A stretch of DNA of 64,000 bases from DATLZC01 sp037444005 (GTDB lineage Bacteria > Chloroflexota > Dehalococcoidia > DSTF01 > JACRBR01): NCBI GenBank assembly GCA_037444005.1, contig JBBING010000003.1, positions 1-64,000 on the forward strand, written 5' to 3'. The notes below the pieces were generated by a model that saw only the letters and a program-made list of their open reading frames with translations, was not told the origin of the DNA and ran no database searches. A program made the translations under genes and the position numbers. This document shows, piece by piece, positions 25,421 to 34,551 of the stretch (the stretch's first letter is position 1; every line of letters begins with the position of its first letter).

Positions 25421-27054
25421 TTGCGCTCGCTCTCGCGGCGGCCGCGCTCGCCGCTCTGCGAACGGTGCGCGCGGCGCTGCTGTACATCAGCCTGTGGCAG
25501 GTTCGCGAGTACCGATGGGATCGCTTCCGCGCGTTCCTCGGCACGCGGGCGGCCCGGACGTTGGCGCTTCATCCGTTCCCGCTCGCGCGACTCGCGCTTC
25601 TCGCGGCGCTCGTCGCCATCGCTCGCTGGACGCAACCGGGGGAGGCGGCGCTGGGCGCGATCGTGGCGCTCTACGCGCTCGAGGTGGGGCTCGGCGCGAG
25701 GGAAGCAGTGGCACGGACGATCCGGCGTCCCGCGCGGACCTTCAGGGCGCTCGCCCTGACGGCGGCGGTCGTCTTCGCGGGTTGGGCCGCCATCGCGGCC
25801 GCGGTCGTGGTGGCGATGACCGCCGATCTCGATGACCACGTTCGCTGGTTTACCCTCGCCCTGGCGTTGCTCGCCATCGACCGCCTGCTGCCGTTTGCGG
25901 CGGGCGCGCTCGTGCTGGCTGCGCGGCTGCCCAATCAGGCGCTGGTGGCCCTGGATGTGCAGCGGGCGCGACGCGCGATGCGCGGCAGCCACGCGGTCGT
26001 CGTCGGCATCACCGGGAGCTACGGGAAGACGAGCACGAAGACGTTTCTCGCCACCATCCTCTCGCAGCGCCGCCGGGTCTGGGCGACCCCGGGCAGCGTC
26101 AATACGCTCGTCGGCGTGGCCCGCCTCATCGCCCGGTCGGGCGCCGACTACGACGTCATGATCGTGGAGATGGGCGCCTATCGTGAGGGCGAAATCCGGG
26201 CCATCTGCGAGCTCGTGCGGCCTAGAATTGGCGTGCTCACCGCGGTCGCGGAGCAGCACCTTGCGCTCTTCGGGAGCATCGAGCGGACGCTCGAAGCGAA
26301 GTTCGAGCTCATCGAGGCGCTGCCGCGAGACGGGCTCGCGGTGCTGAACGGCAACGACGCGCGCATCAGGGCGCGGAGCGAGGGCGTGGCCGTACCCCGC
26401 CGGTTCTATTCTGCGACCGGCCCCTCGGACGTGTGGGCGAAGGATGTGACGGTCGGCCGGGATGCCCTCGAATTCACGGTCGTGTATGGTCAGGAAGAGG
26501 CGCGATTCCGCTGCGGGGTGCTGGGCAGGCAGAACGTCGAGCCGCTGCTCGCCGCCACGGCGGTCGCGCTCGAGCTCGGCATGACGCTTGCGGAGGTTCG
26601 CGACGCCGCGTCGGCGGTGAAGCCGGTCCGCCGCACGCTGGAGCCAGGCCAGCTTCCCGGCGGCGCGACGTGTATCGACGACACGTTCAGCGCGAGCCGC
26701 GCGGCGATCCTGGCGGCGCTGGACTTCCTGGCGGAGGCGCCCGCGGAGCGCCGATTTATCGTCATCTCGGGGATCCCCGAGCTCGCCGAGCTGACCCGGC
26801 CCGTTCACGAGGAGATCGGCGTCAGGATGAGCCAGGTTTGCGACCGCATGATCTGCGTCAACGGCGACTACGCTCCCTTCTACGAGCGCGCGATGGACGA
26901 AGCGGCCCGAAACGGACGGTTCTTCTTCGAGCCGGACCCGGCGAAGGCGGCCGCGCTTCTCGCCGACCTCCGCGCGGGGGACATCGTGCTGTTCGAGGGA
27001 CGGGGAGCCGAACGGGTGCTGGACCGGCTGCGCGTGCGCGCGGAGGCGACGTGA
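25417..27054 (+). CDS. membrane-anchored Mur-ligase-family protein (MurF-like)
   Basis: 545 aa. The first 185 residues form a membrane domain with about five or six hydrophobic helices, in place of the UDP-substrate-binding N-terminal domain of MurF. Then comes a Mur ligase body: ATP loop VVGITGSYGKTSTK, the VEMGAYREGEI segment, TAVAEQHLALFGSIE, VLNGNDARI and DDTFSASRAAI. The order matches the MurF central and C-terminal domains. It should form an amide bond on a membrane-located substrate; which one is unknown. ATGA overlap with the hydrolase, GTGA overlap with the aminotransferase. Confidence 0.82.
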   Translation: MIALALAAAALAALRTVRAALLYISLWQVREYRWDRFRAFLGTRAARTLALHPFPLARLALLAALVAIARWTQPGEAALGAIVALYALEVGLGAREAVARTIRRPARTFRALALTAAVVFAGWAAIAAAVVVAMTADLDDHVRWFTLALALLAIDRLLPFAAGALVLAARLPNQALVALDVQRARRAMRGSHAVVVGITGSYGKTSTKTFLATILSQRRRVWATPGSVNTLVGVARLIARSGADYDVMIVEMGAYREGEIRAICELVRPRIGVLTAVAEQHLALFGSIERTLEAKFELIEALPRDGLAVLNGNDARIRARSEGVAVPRRFYSATGPSDVWAKDVTVGRDALEFTVVYGQEEARFRCGVLGRQNVEPLLAATAVALELGMTLAEVRDAASAVKPVRRTLEPGQLPGGATCIDDTFSASRAAILAALDFLAEAPAERRFIVISGIPELAELTRPVHEEIGVRMSQVCDRMICVNGDYAPFYERAMDEAARNGRFFFEPDPAKAAALLADLRAGDIVLFEGRGAERVLDRLRVRAEAT

Positions 27055-28301
27055 CCCGCCCCATCGCTATCTCGATCTCTCCGAACACCGACGCCTCCGA
27101 TGTGCGGGCCGCAGCGCGCGAGCTCGCGCGGCCGTGGACGTGGACGGACGAACGGGATGTGCGGGCGTTGGAGGCGCGGTTCGCGGCGCGGTTCGGGGGA
27201 CGGGCGTTCGCGTTCGAGAGCGCCCGGTCGGGGCTGTACACGCTCCTGGCGGCGATGGGCCTGTCGTCCGAGGATGAAACGCTGCTGCAGGCTTTCACCT
27301 GTGTGGCCGTGCCGAACGCGGTGCTGTGGGCCGGCGGACGCCCTGTCTACGTGGACATGGACCCGCGGACGTACAACATCGACCCCGCGGACCTCGAACG
27401 AAAGCTGACGCCCCGCAGCCGGGCCGTGATCGTGCAGCACACGTTCGGCATTCCGTGCGACCTGGACGCGGTGATGGAGATCACCGGTCGCCGGCGACTG
27501 CTCCTCATCGAGGACTGCGCGCACGCGCTCGGGGGCTCGCACGACGGGCGCGAGCTGGGCACATTCGGAGACGCGGCGGTGTTCAGCTTTGGCCGGGACA
27601 AGGTCATCTCGTCGGTGTTCGGCGGCATGCTGGTGGTTAGGGAGCCCGACATCGCGGCGAGGGTCGCGGCGCTATACGAGAGCATCCCGTTGCCCTCGCG
27701 GCGATGGACCGCCCAGCAACTGCTGCATCCCGTTGCGACCAACATCGCCGTACTGCCGCTGTACTTCCGGGCGAGGATCGGCGTCGTGCTGCTGGTAGGC
27801 TTCCAGCGTGCGGGGCTGTTGTCCCGGGCCGTCGCCCCGGAGGAGTTGCGCGGGGGCCGGCCTCGTGGCTGGGTTCGACGCCTTCCGGTGCCGCTGGCGC
27901 GCCTCGCGGCCAGACAGCTCGACCGGCTCGAGGCTCTCAATGCGCATCGGCGAGCCATGGCCGACGTCTACCGCGCCGAGCTGGACGGGATGGTGCTTCC
28001 CGCGCTTCACGACCCGGGCGACGTGCCCGTGTACCTCCGCTTCCCTGTCGCGACGTGGGAGCGGGACGCCATCATCGCGCGGGCGCGCCAGAAGCGCATC
28101 CTTCTGGACAAATGGTACGACGCGCCGGTAGCGCCCGCGGGCGTCGACCTCGCGGCCGTGCGGTATGTTCCGGGGTCGTGTCCCAACGTCGAGGCCGCGT
28201 GCGCGACCACCCTCAATCTGCCCACGCACCCGCGGATCGACGCCGGCGACGCCCGCGCCATCGCGCGTCTCGTCCGCGAACGGGTCGAGGTGGCGGCATG
28301 A
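27051..28301 (+). CDS. DegT/DnrJ/EryC1-family aminotransferase
   Basis: 416 aa PLP-dependent fold-type I protein. LLQAFTCVAVPNAVLWAGG, VYVDMDPRTYNIDP and LLIEDCAHALGG are typical; the PLP-Lys is in VFSFGRDKVISSVFGG. It differs strongly from the other DegT protein in the window (11749-13005). Probably transfers an amino group to a sugar or a keto-sugar in envelope glycan synthesis. GTG start overlapping the previous stop, stop overlapping the next ATG. Confidence 0.88.
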   Translation: MTRPIAISISPNTDASDVRAAARELARPWTWTDERDVRALEARFAARFGGRAFAFESARSGLYTLLAAMGLSSEDETLLQAFTCVAVPNAVLWAGGRPVYVDMDPRTYNIDPADLERKLTPRSRAVIVQHTFGIPCDLDAVMEITGRRRLLLIEDCAHALGGSHDGRELGTFGDAAVFSFGRDKVISSVFGGMLVVREPDIAARVAALYESIPLPSRRWTAQQLLHPVATNIAVLPLYFRARIGVVLLVGFQRAGLLSRAVAPEELRGGRPRGWVRRLPVPLARLAARQLDRLEALNAHRRAMADVYRAELDGMVLPALHDPGDVPVYLRFPVATWERDAIIARARQKRILLDKWYDAPVAPAGVDLAAVRYVPGSCPNVEAACATTLNLPTHPRIDAGDARAIARLVRERVEVAA

Positions 28302-29311
28302 TCGACGTGCGGACGGTCGACGACCGGGAACGCTGGGACGCTTTTGTGACGGCGCAGCCCGGCCACACCTTCCTGCAATCGTCCAACTGGGGTGAGCTGA
28401 ACGCCTCCCTGGGGCATCCGGCGCACTTTCTCGGGCTGTGGGAGGGGGGCGACCTCATCGGCGCCGCGCTCACGTTGGAGATGCGGTCGCGCCGGGGACG
28501 CTTTCTCTTTGTGCCGCACGGCCCTCTCATGCCGTGGTCCGAGCGCACGTTCGGCGCGCTCCTCGAGGCGCTGCGAGCGCTGGCGAGAGAGCGGCGGTGC
28601 GCATGGATTCGCATCAGTCCGGTGATCTCGCGCGACTCGGCGTTCGGGGCGCTGTTCCGGCAGCACGGCTTCCGTGGCGCGCCCATTCACGTGCACGCCG
28701 AGAGCACATGGACGCTGGACGTGCGGCGCTCGGACGAGGAGCTGCTCGCTGGCATGCGGCAGACGATGCGGAACTCGATTCGCCGGGCGATCAAGGACGG
28801 GGTCGAAGTGCTGCGAGGGTGCGACCCGGGCCTGCGGGCGGCGTTCTCGAAGCTGTACTACGACACTGTCGAGCGGCAGCAGTTCACCCCGTACTCCGCG
28901 GCGTTTCTCGAGCGTGAGGTCGACTGCTTCGCCCGGGACAACCGTATCCAGGTCTACGTCGCGATGTACCAGGGGGAGGCGCTGGCGGGGGCGATCGTGG
29001 TCTTCTACGGGAATTCGGGCTTCTACCATCACGGGGCCACGGCGAACATCCATCGCAAAGTGCCCGCCTCGTACCTGGTGCAGTGGGAGGCCATCCGCGA
29101 GGCGCGGGAGCGCGGGTGCGCGTACTACAACTTCTGGGGCATCGCGCCGGACGACCGGCCCGACCACCCGTGGGTCGGGCTCACGCGGTTCAAGCAGGGA
29201 TTCGGGGGCTTTCGGACGGACTACCTCCACGCGCAGGACCTTCCGCTCAGCCCCGCGTACTGGCTGAACTGGGTGGTGGAGACGGCGCGGCGCATCCGGC
29301 GGCGGTACTGA
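28298..29311 (+). CDS. FemAB-family aminoacyltransferase
   Basis: 337 aa, two GNAT-like halves. Typical FemX/FemAB elements: HTFLQSSNWGELNASLG, TWTLDVRRSDEELLAGMRQ, MRNSIRRAIKDGVEV, GCAYYNFWGIAPDD, and GLTRFKQGFGGFRTDYLHA. The family transfers amino acids from aminoacyl-tRNA to peptidoglycan precursors or related lipids. ATGA overlap with the aminotransferase; last gene of a four-gene overlapping unit (hydrolase, Mur ligase, DegT, FemAB). Confidence 0.88.
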   Translation: MIDVRTVDDRERWDAFVTAQPGHTFLQSSNWGELNASLGHPAHFLGLWEGGDLIGAALTLEMRSRRGRFLFVPHGPLMPWSERTFGALLEALRALARERRCAWIRISPVISRDSAFGALFRQHGFRGAPIHVHAESTWTLDVRRSDEELLAGMRQTMRNSIRRAIKDGVEVLRGCDPGLRAAFSKLYYDTVERQQFTPYSAAFLEREVDCFARDNRIQVYVAMYQGEALAGAIVVFYGNSGFYHHGATANIHRKVPASYLVQWEAIREARERGCAYYNFWGIAPDDRPDHPWVGLTRFKQGFGGFRTDYLHAQDLPLSPAYWLNWVVETARRIRRRY

Positions 29312-29365
29312 ACGGCCGCATCGGGGGCTGTGGGCACGGCTTTGCCGGGGCGTTCGGGGCGCGTA

Positions 29366-29371
29366 TACAAT
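29366..29371 (+). promoter_or_regulatory. -10-like hexamer upstream of yebC
   Basis: TACAAT preceded by TA, 32 bp before the GTG start; GGGGAGGA follows closer to the start. Confidence 0.45.
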
Positions 29372-29403
29372 GGCGCCGAAGCTAGGGGAGGACACGACGT
29401 CTC

Positions 29404-30150
29404 GTGGCCGGCCATTCCAAATGGGCGCAGATCAAGCGCCAGAAGGGCGTCGCGGACGCGCGACGCGGACAACTGTTCACCAAGCTCGGCCGCGAAATCG
29501 CGGTCGCTGTGCGTCAGGGAGGCCCCGACCCTGAGGCGAACTTCCGCCTGCGCCTCGCCATCCAGCGCGCTCGCGACAACAACATGCCCAACGAGACCAT
29601 CGAGCGGGCGATCAAGCGGGCGGCCGGAGCGACCGACGGCGCGCGACTCGAGGAGGTCGTGTACGAAGGCTACGGGCCCGGAGGGGCGGCCATCCTCATC
29701 GAAGCGCTGACCGACAACAGGAACCGCACGGTCGCGGAGCTGCGGAACGCCTTCAGCAAGCTCGGCGGGAATCTCGGCGAATCGGGTAGCGTCGCTTGGA
29801 TGTTCGAGACGCGAGGCGTGATCGACCTGACGGTGGAGCCCGAGCGCGCCGAAGAGCTCGCGCTCGTCGCCATCGACGCCGGGGCGCAGGACTTCAAGAT
29901 CGAAGGCACGGCGATGGAGATCCACACGCGGCCCGAGGACCTCGAGCGGGTGCGGAAGGCGCTCGAAGACGCCGGAGCGACCGTAGCCGAGGCGCAGATC
30001 TCGCGCGTGCCCACCACGACCGTGCAGCTCGACGCCAAGCGCGCGGAGCAAACGCTGCGGCTCATCGACCGGCTCGAGGAGCTGGATGACGTGCAGCGCG
30101 TCTACTTCAACGCCGAGTTCCCGGACGAGGTGCTCGCCGCATACGCCTGA
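29404..30150 (+). CDS. YebC/PmpR-family protein
   Basis: 248 aa, three-domain YebC protein. GHSKWAQIKRQKGVADARRG is the diagnostic N-terminus and YEGYGPGGAAILIEALTDN the central motif. Known as transcription regulators near ruvC, and more recently as factors that help ribosomes on difficult sequences. GTG start. Precedes ruvC as in many bacteria. Confidence 0.95.
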   Translation: MAGHSKWAQIKRQKGVADARRGQLFTKLGREIAVAVRQGGPDPEANFRLRLAIQRARDNNMPNETIERAIKRAAGATDGARLEEVVYEGYGPGGAAILIEALTDNRNRTVAELRNAFSKLGGNLGESGSVAWMFETRGVIDLTVEPERAEELALVAIDAGAQDFKIEGTAMEIHTRPEDLERVRKALEDAGATVAEAQISRVPTTTVQLDAKRAEQTLRLIDRLEELDDVQRVYFNAEFPDEVLAAYA

Positions 30151-30166
30151 ACGGCAGGAGGCCGCC

Positions 30167-30688
30167 ATCGCCTCGCGGCTGACCGTTATCGGCATCGATC
30201 CAGGGCTCCGGGTGACCGGCTGGGGCGTCGTCTCGCGAGACGGCCCCGATGTCCGCGCGGTCGCGTACGGCGCGATCCGTCCCTCTGCCCGCGCCCCAGT
30301 TCCCGAGCGGCTCGTCACCATCTTCACGGACCTCGTGGCCATCATCCAGCGGTACGGCGTCTCAGCGGCGGCTGTGGAGACGCCTTATGTGCCACGCGTG
30401 AACGGCGGCAGCCATCGCAGCGCGTTGACCCTCGGGCAGGCGCTGGCGGCGGCCATGATCGCGGTCGCGCACAGTGGCCTCGAGGTTGCTGAGTACGCGC
30501 CGGGCGAGGTCAAGCTCGCGGTCGCGGGATACGGCCGGGGCGACAAGGCGCAGGTGCAGCGGATGGTGCGCCTGCAGCTCGGCCTGCCGGCGCCGCCGGA
30601 ACCGAAGGACGCCGCCGATGCGCTCGCCGTCGCGCTCTGCCACGCGCTGCGTACACGTGAGCTCGCCGTGAAGGAGGCGGCGCCGTGA
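30167..30688 (+). CDS. ruvC: Holliday-junction resolvase RuvC, apparent ATC start
   Basis: 173 aa from the proposed start. Catalytic acidic residues lie in VIGIDPGLRVTGWG, AAVETPYVPR and PKDAADALAVALCH. Cleaves Holliday junctions bound by RuvAB. No ATG, GTG or TTG exists between the yebC stop and the first conserved residue. A perfect AGGAGG (30156-30161) lies 5 nt before an in-frame ATC at 30167, which gives the family's usual N-terminus (Met-ASRLTVIGIDPG). The only canonical in-frame start, ATG 30086, would overlap yebC by 65 bp. Stop overlaps ruvA GTG. Confidence 0.85.
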   Translation: MASRLTVIGIDPGLRVTGWGVVSRDGPDVRAVAYGAIRPSARAPVPERLVTIFTDLVAIIQRYGVSAAAVETPYVPRVNGGSHRSALTLGQALAAAMIAVAHSGLEVAEYAPGEVKLAVAGYGRGDKAQVQRMVRLQLGLPAPPEPKDAADALAVALCHALRTRELAVKEAAP

Positions 30689-31284
30689 GCCCCATCGCGC
30701 GGCTTCGGGGTGTAGTCGCGGCCGTCGGTCCCGACTGGGTGGTTGTGGACGTGGCCGGCGTAGGATTCAAAGCGTCGGTCCCCTCGGGCCTCTGCGCGTC
30801 ACTCACGGAAGGACGCGACGTCACGCTGTACACCCACCTGCTGGTGCGCGAGGACGGCATGGCGCTGTACGGCTTCGAGACGCCCACCGACCTCGAGGTG
30901 TTCGAGCAGCTCATCTCGGTGTCGGGCGTCGGGCCGCGGGCGGCGCTCGCGCTGCTCTCCGCGATGAGCGCGAGAGAGCTCGCGACGGCGGTGGTCCAGG
31001 GCGACGTCGCGCGCCTGCGAGCCGTGCCGGGCATCGGGGAGAAGACGGCGGGGCGGCTGGTCCTCGACCTCCAGGCGCGCCTGGCGCCCCTCGCCGTGTC
31101 GGGCGACGGAGCCGCGATGCGGCCGGTCGCGCCCCGGCCCGACGAGGACGTCGTGGCGGCGCTCGTCAGCCTCGGATATTCCCAGGCGGAGGCCACCGCC
31201 GCGGCGGCGGAAGCTGGCGACGCCGACCGGCCTCTCGAGGAGCGTATCCGCCGGGCGCTCGCCTGGTTCGCCCGAAAGCCGTAG
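30685..31284 (+). CDS. ruvA: Holliday-junction branch-migration protein RuvA
   Basis: 199 aa. N-terminal OB fold (IARLRGVVAAVGPDWVVVDVAGVGF), tandem helix-hairpin-helix motifs (LISVSGVGPRAALALLS and LRAVPGIGEKTAGRLVLDL), and the C-terminal RuvB-binding domain (EDVVAALVSLGYSQAEA). Binds junction DNA and loads RuvB. GTG start overlapping ruvC. ruvB does not follow; uvrB comes next. Confidence 0.95.
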   Translation: MSPIARLRGVVAAVGPDWVVVDVAGVGFKASVPSGLCASLTEGRDVTLYTHLLVREDGMALYGFETPTDLEVFEQLISVSGVGPRAALALLSAMSARELATAVVQGDVARLRAVPGIGEKTAGRLVLDLQARLAPLAVSGDGAAMRPVAPRPDEDVVAALVSLGYSQAEATAAAAEAGDADRPLEERIRRALAWFARKP

Positions 31285-31301
31285 ACGGGCGCCGGGCTGG
31301 C

Positions 31302-31307
31302 TATACT
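31302..31307 (+). promoter_or_regulatory. -10 hexamer of uvrB with very short leader
   Basis: TATACT, 11 nt before ATG 31319 with no Shine-Dalgarno between, suggesting a nearly leaderless mRNA. Confidence 0.5.
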
Positions 31308-31318
31308 GAGACTGCGCG

Positions 31319-33433
31319 ATGCCCGGCTTCAAGCTCGTCTCCGATTTCCGTCCCACAGGGGATCAGCCGCAGGCCATCGACGCCCTGGTCGAGGGCGTCC
31401 TGAAGGGCTACCGGCGGCAGACGCTGCTCGGCGTCACCGGGTCGGGGAAGACGTTCACGATGGCGAACGTCATCGCGCGGGTGAATCGTCCGACGCTCGT
31501 CCTCGCCCCCAACCGGACCCTGGCCGCGCAACTCTGCTCCGAGTTCAAGGAGTTCTTCCCCGAGAACGCGGTCGAATACTTCGTCTCGTACTACGACTAC
31601 TACCAGCCAGAGGCGTACATCCCGCGGACGGACACGTACATCGCGAAGGACGCCGACATCAACGACGAGATCGACAAGCTGCGCCACGCTGCGACGCGGG
31701 CGCTGTTCGAGCGCCGCGACGTGCTGATCGTGGCGTCGGTGTCGTGCGTCTACGGCCTCGGCGAGCCGGAGGAGTATCAGTCGTTCGTGCTGCGGTTCGA
31801 GCGGGGCAAGCCGTTCAACCGGGCGCGGGCCATGCGAAGGCTCGTGGACATGCAGTACGAACGGAACGACATGACGCTCACGCGCGGCCGCTTCCGCCTC
31901 CGTGGCGACAGCATCACGATCCAGCCCTCGTACGAAGAGGTAGCCGTCCGTATCGACTTCTTCGGCGACGAAGTCGAGCGCATCATCGAGATCGACCCGC
32001 TGACCGGCGAGGTGCTCGGTGAGCGCGACTGGGTCGACATCTATCCCGCGAAGCACTTCGTGACGTCGCGGGAGAAGCTCGAGCAAGCCATCGCGGACAT
32101 CGAGATCGAGCTACGGGAGCGCGTCGAGGAGCTTCGGGCGCAAGGGAAGCTGCTGGAGGCGGCCCGCCTGGAGGAACGCACGCAGTACGACATCGAGGCG
32201 CTCCGAGAAGCCGGGTACTGCTCGGGGATCGAGAACTACTCCTGCCACCTGGCGCGGCGCCATCGCCCGGCCGACGGAAAGATGGCCGTCACGTGCGGGT
32301 CGACCCCGTGGACGCTGCTGGACTACTTCCCGGACGACTTCCTCATGTTCATCGACGAGTCTCACATCGCCGTGCCCCAGGTGCGCGGTATGTACCACGG
32401 CGACGTCTCGCGGAAGCAGACGCTCGTCGACTACGGGTTCAGGTTGCCGTCGGCCATCGACAACCGGCCCCTGAGCTTCGAGGAGTTCGAGCGCCGCCTC
32501 AACCAGGTCATCTTCGTCTCGGCGACGCCGGGACCCTACGAGCTCGAGGTCAGCGAGCAGGTCGTCGAGCAGGTCATCCGTCCTACCGGCCTCCTGGACC
32601 CGACCATCGAGGTGAAGCCGACCAAGAATCAGATCGACGACCTCCTGCACGAGATTCGCGTTCGGGTCGACCGCGGGGAACGCGCGCTGGTGACGACGCT
32701 GACCAAGAAGATGGCGGAAGACCTCGCGGACTACCTGCAGGAGATGGGGATCCGGACGCACTACCTGCACAGCGAGATCGACACGCTGGAGCGGGTCGAA
32801 ATCCTGCGCGACCTGCGGCAGGGCGTGTACGACGTCGTGGTGGGGATCAACCTGCTCCGCGAGGGTCTGGACCTTCCCGAAGTGTCGCTGGTGGCCATCC
32901 TCGACGCGGACAAAGAGGGGTATCTCCGGTCGGGCGGCTCGCTCATCCAGACCATCGGGCGTGCGGCGCGGCACGTGAACGGCCACGTCATCATGTACGC
33001 CGACACCATCACGGACTCCATGCGCCACGCCATCGACGAGACGAACCGCCGCCGGGCGATTCAGGAGGCGTACAACCGCGAGCACGGCATCACGCCCGAG
33101 GGCATCCACAAGGCGATCCGCGACATCACGGACCACGTCAAGAAGGCCGCCGAGCAGCCGGTGGAGTACATGGGTCCGGTCGACCTCCCGAAGGACCAGA
33201 TGTTCCGGCTGATCAAGGACCTCGAGGCGGAGATGAAGGCGGCGGCGAAGGCGATGGAGTTCGAACGCGCGGCGTTGCTCCGCGACCAGATCTTCGAGCT
33301 ACGCCGGCAGCTCGCCGCCACGGCCGAGGGCGACCTGCTCCACGAGTTCGCGCGGACGGCGTACGGGTCACTTCGCGGCCGCCGCGAGGGACGACGTTCC
33401 GGTCGCATCAGCACGAGCCGCCGGTACCGGTAA
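31319..33433 (+). CDS. uvrB: excinuclease ABC subunit B
   Basis: 704 aa, a little longer than usual because of an Arg-rich tail after the UVR domain. Helicase motif I GVTGSGKTFTMANVI; the damage-sensing beta-hairpin YYDYYQPEAYIPRTDTYIAK; motif II FIDESHI; VGINLLREGLDLPEV; IQTIGRAARHVNG; and the UvrC-binding coiled coil near EMKAAAKAMEFERAALLRDQ. Damage verification in nucleotide excision repair. Start fixed by the -10 hexamer and family N-terminus FKLVSDFRPTGDQPQAI. Confidence 0.96.
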   Translation: MPGFKLVSDFRPTGDQPQAIDALVEGVLKGYRRQTLLGVTGSGKTFTMANVIARVNRPTLVLAPNRTLAAQLCSEFKEFFPENAVEYFVSYYDYYQPEAYIPRTDTYIAKDADINDEIDKLRHAATRALFERRDVLIVASVSCVYGLGEPEEYQSFVLRFERGKPFNRARAMRRLVDMQYERNDMTLTRGRFRLRGDSITIQPSYEEVAVRIDFFGDEVERIIEIDPLTGEVLGERDWVDIYPAKHFVTSREKLEQAIADIEIELRERVEELRAQGKLLEAARLEERTQYDIEALREAGYCSGIENYSCHLARRHRPADGKMAVTCGSTPWTLLDYFPDDFLMFIDESHIAVPQVRGMYHGDVSRKQTLVDYGFRLPSAIDNRPLSFEEFERRLNQVIFVSATPGPYELEVSEQVVEQVIRPTGLLDPTIEVKPTKNQIDDLLHEIRVRVDRGERALVTTLTKKMAEDLADYLQEMGIRTHYLHSEIDTLERVEILRDLRQGVYDVVVGINLLREGLDLPEVSLVAILDADKEGYLRSGGSLIQTIGRAARHVNGHVIMYADTITDSMRHAIDETNRRRAIQEAYNREHGITPEGIHKAIRDITDHVKKAAEQPVEYMGPVDLPKDQMFRLIKDLEAEMKAAAKAMEFERAALLRDQIFELRRQLAATAEGDLLHEFARTAYGSLRGRREGRRSGRISTSRRYR

Positions 33434-33440
33434 CGCGCGG

Positions 33441-34456
33441 TCAGGCCTCGGGGAGGCGGCCGGCGTCCCTGACCTCGCGGCGGGTCGCGGCGATGAGGAG
33501 CACCAGCGCCAGGCTGGTCCACCCCAGGAGCGGCATCGTCAGCTCGAAGGTCGCCCACTGGGCGAGCGCCCCGATGGGCAGCGTCAGCGCCTGAGAGATG
33601 CCTTGGCTCATCATGAACAGGCTCATCACGCGCCCCTGAACGTCGTTGGGCACCGTCCGTTGCACGAGCGACGTCGCCGACACCGACTGGACGGTGAGCA
33701 GCCCGCCAAGTCCGAGGTTCAGCGTCGCTGACAGCGGGATGAGCCTCGAGTAGCCGAAGCCGACGACGCAGGCGGAAAAGCCCGCTGCCGCGGCGATGAG
33801 GAGCCAGCCCTTCCGCGGGAAGTGGCCCACGTTCGTCATGGCGAGCGAGGCGACCATCGACCCTATGCCCCACGTCATCGCGAGGAGCCCCACGCCTGTC
33901 GCCGACAGGCCGAGGACCCGGCTCGTCCACACGGGTCCGAGGTTCGCCACGACGGGAAACCCGAGGCCGCTCACGGAAAACGTGAGCAGGATGATCCACA
34001 GGACCGCGGGGTGCGACCGCGCGTACTGGGCGCGTCGACGGCGCCGAGGCCGGACGCGACGAAGATCAGGACCAGGAACAGCGCGACCGTGACTGCGTCT
34101 CCCCCGGGCGAGGTCAGCATCACCACGGCCACGGCGGCGCTGGTGAGCATCCCCAGCGTCTGGGTGACCATGAGCAGCTTCCGCCGGTCGAAGCGGTCGG
34201 CCAAGGCGCCCCCGAAGAGGCTGAACCCGAGCATGGCGCCGCCGCGGGTGGCGCCGAGCAGGCCGGCGAGCACCAGCCTCGAGCCTTCGCCCGTGCGGTC
34301 GGCGAGGAACAGCACCTGCGTCACGAACTGCATAGGCATCAGCGCGCTGCCCATGAACATGCCGAGCCAGAGCAGCGTGTAATCGCGGTGGCGAAACGAA
34401 CGGAAGGGCGACGGCCGACGGCTGCGGGACGACGTGGATTCAGTCGCCGTCGTCAT
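33441..34456 (-). pseudogene. MFS transporter gene broken by an internal deletion and frame change
   Basis: The N-terminal part (from ATG 34456, PFRSFRHRDYTLLWLGMFMG to GLGAVDAPS) and the C-terminal part (QYARSHPAVLWIILLTFSVS to the stop at 33441) are in different frames. At the junction near 34028 the family's segment of roughly 80-90 residues between DAPxRQ and LRYxxxHP is missing, and the frame shifts. What is left is about 6 N-terminal and about 5-6 C-terminal membrane helices of an MFS_3-type exporter. Either a real pseudogene or an assembly or sequencing error. Convergent with uvrB. Confidence 0.75.
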
Positions 34457-34551
34457 GTTCCGGAGTATGACGGTCCGGACGCGATGGCGCCATCGCGCAT
34501 CTGTCTCTGAACGGCCCAGGTCGTCCTACGATAGGTCTATCCGCCGACGAT

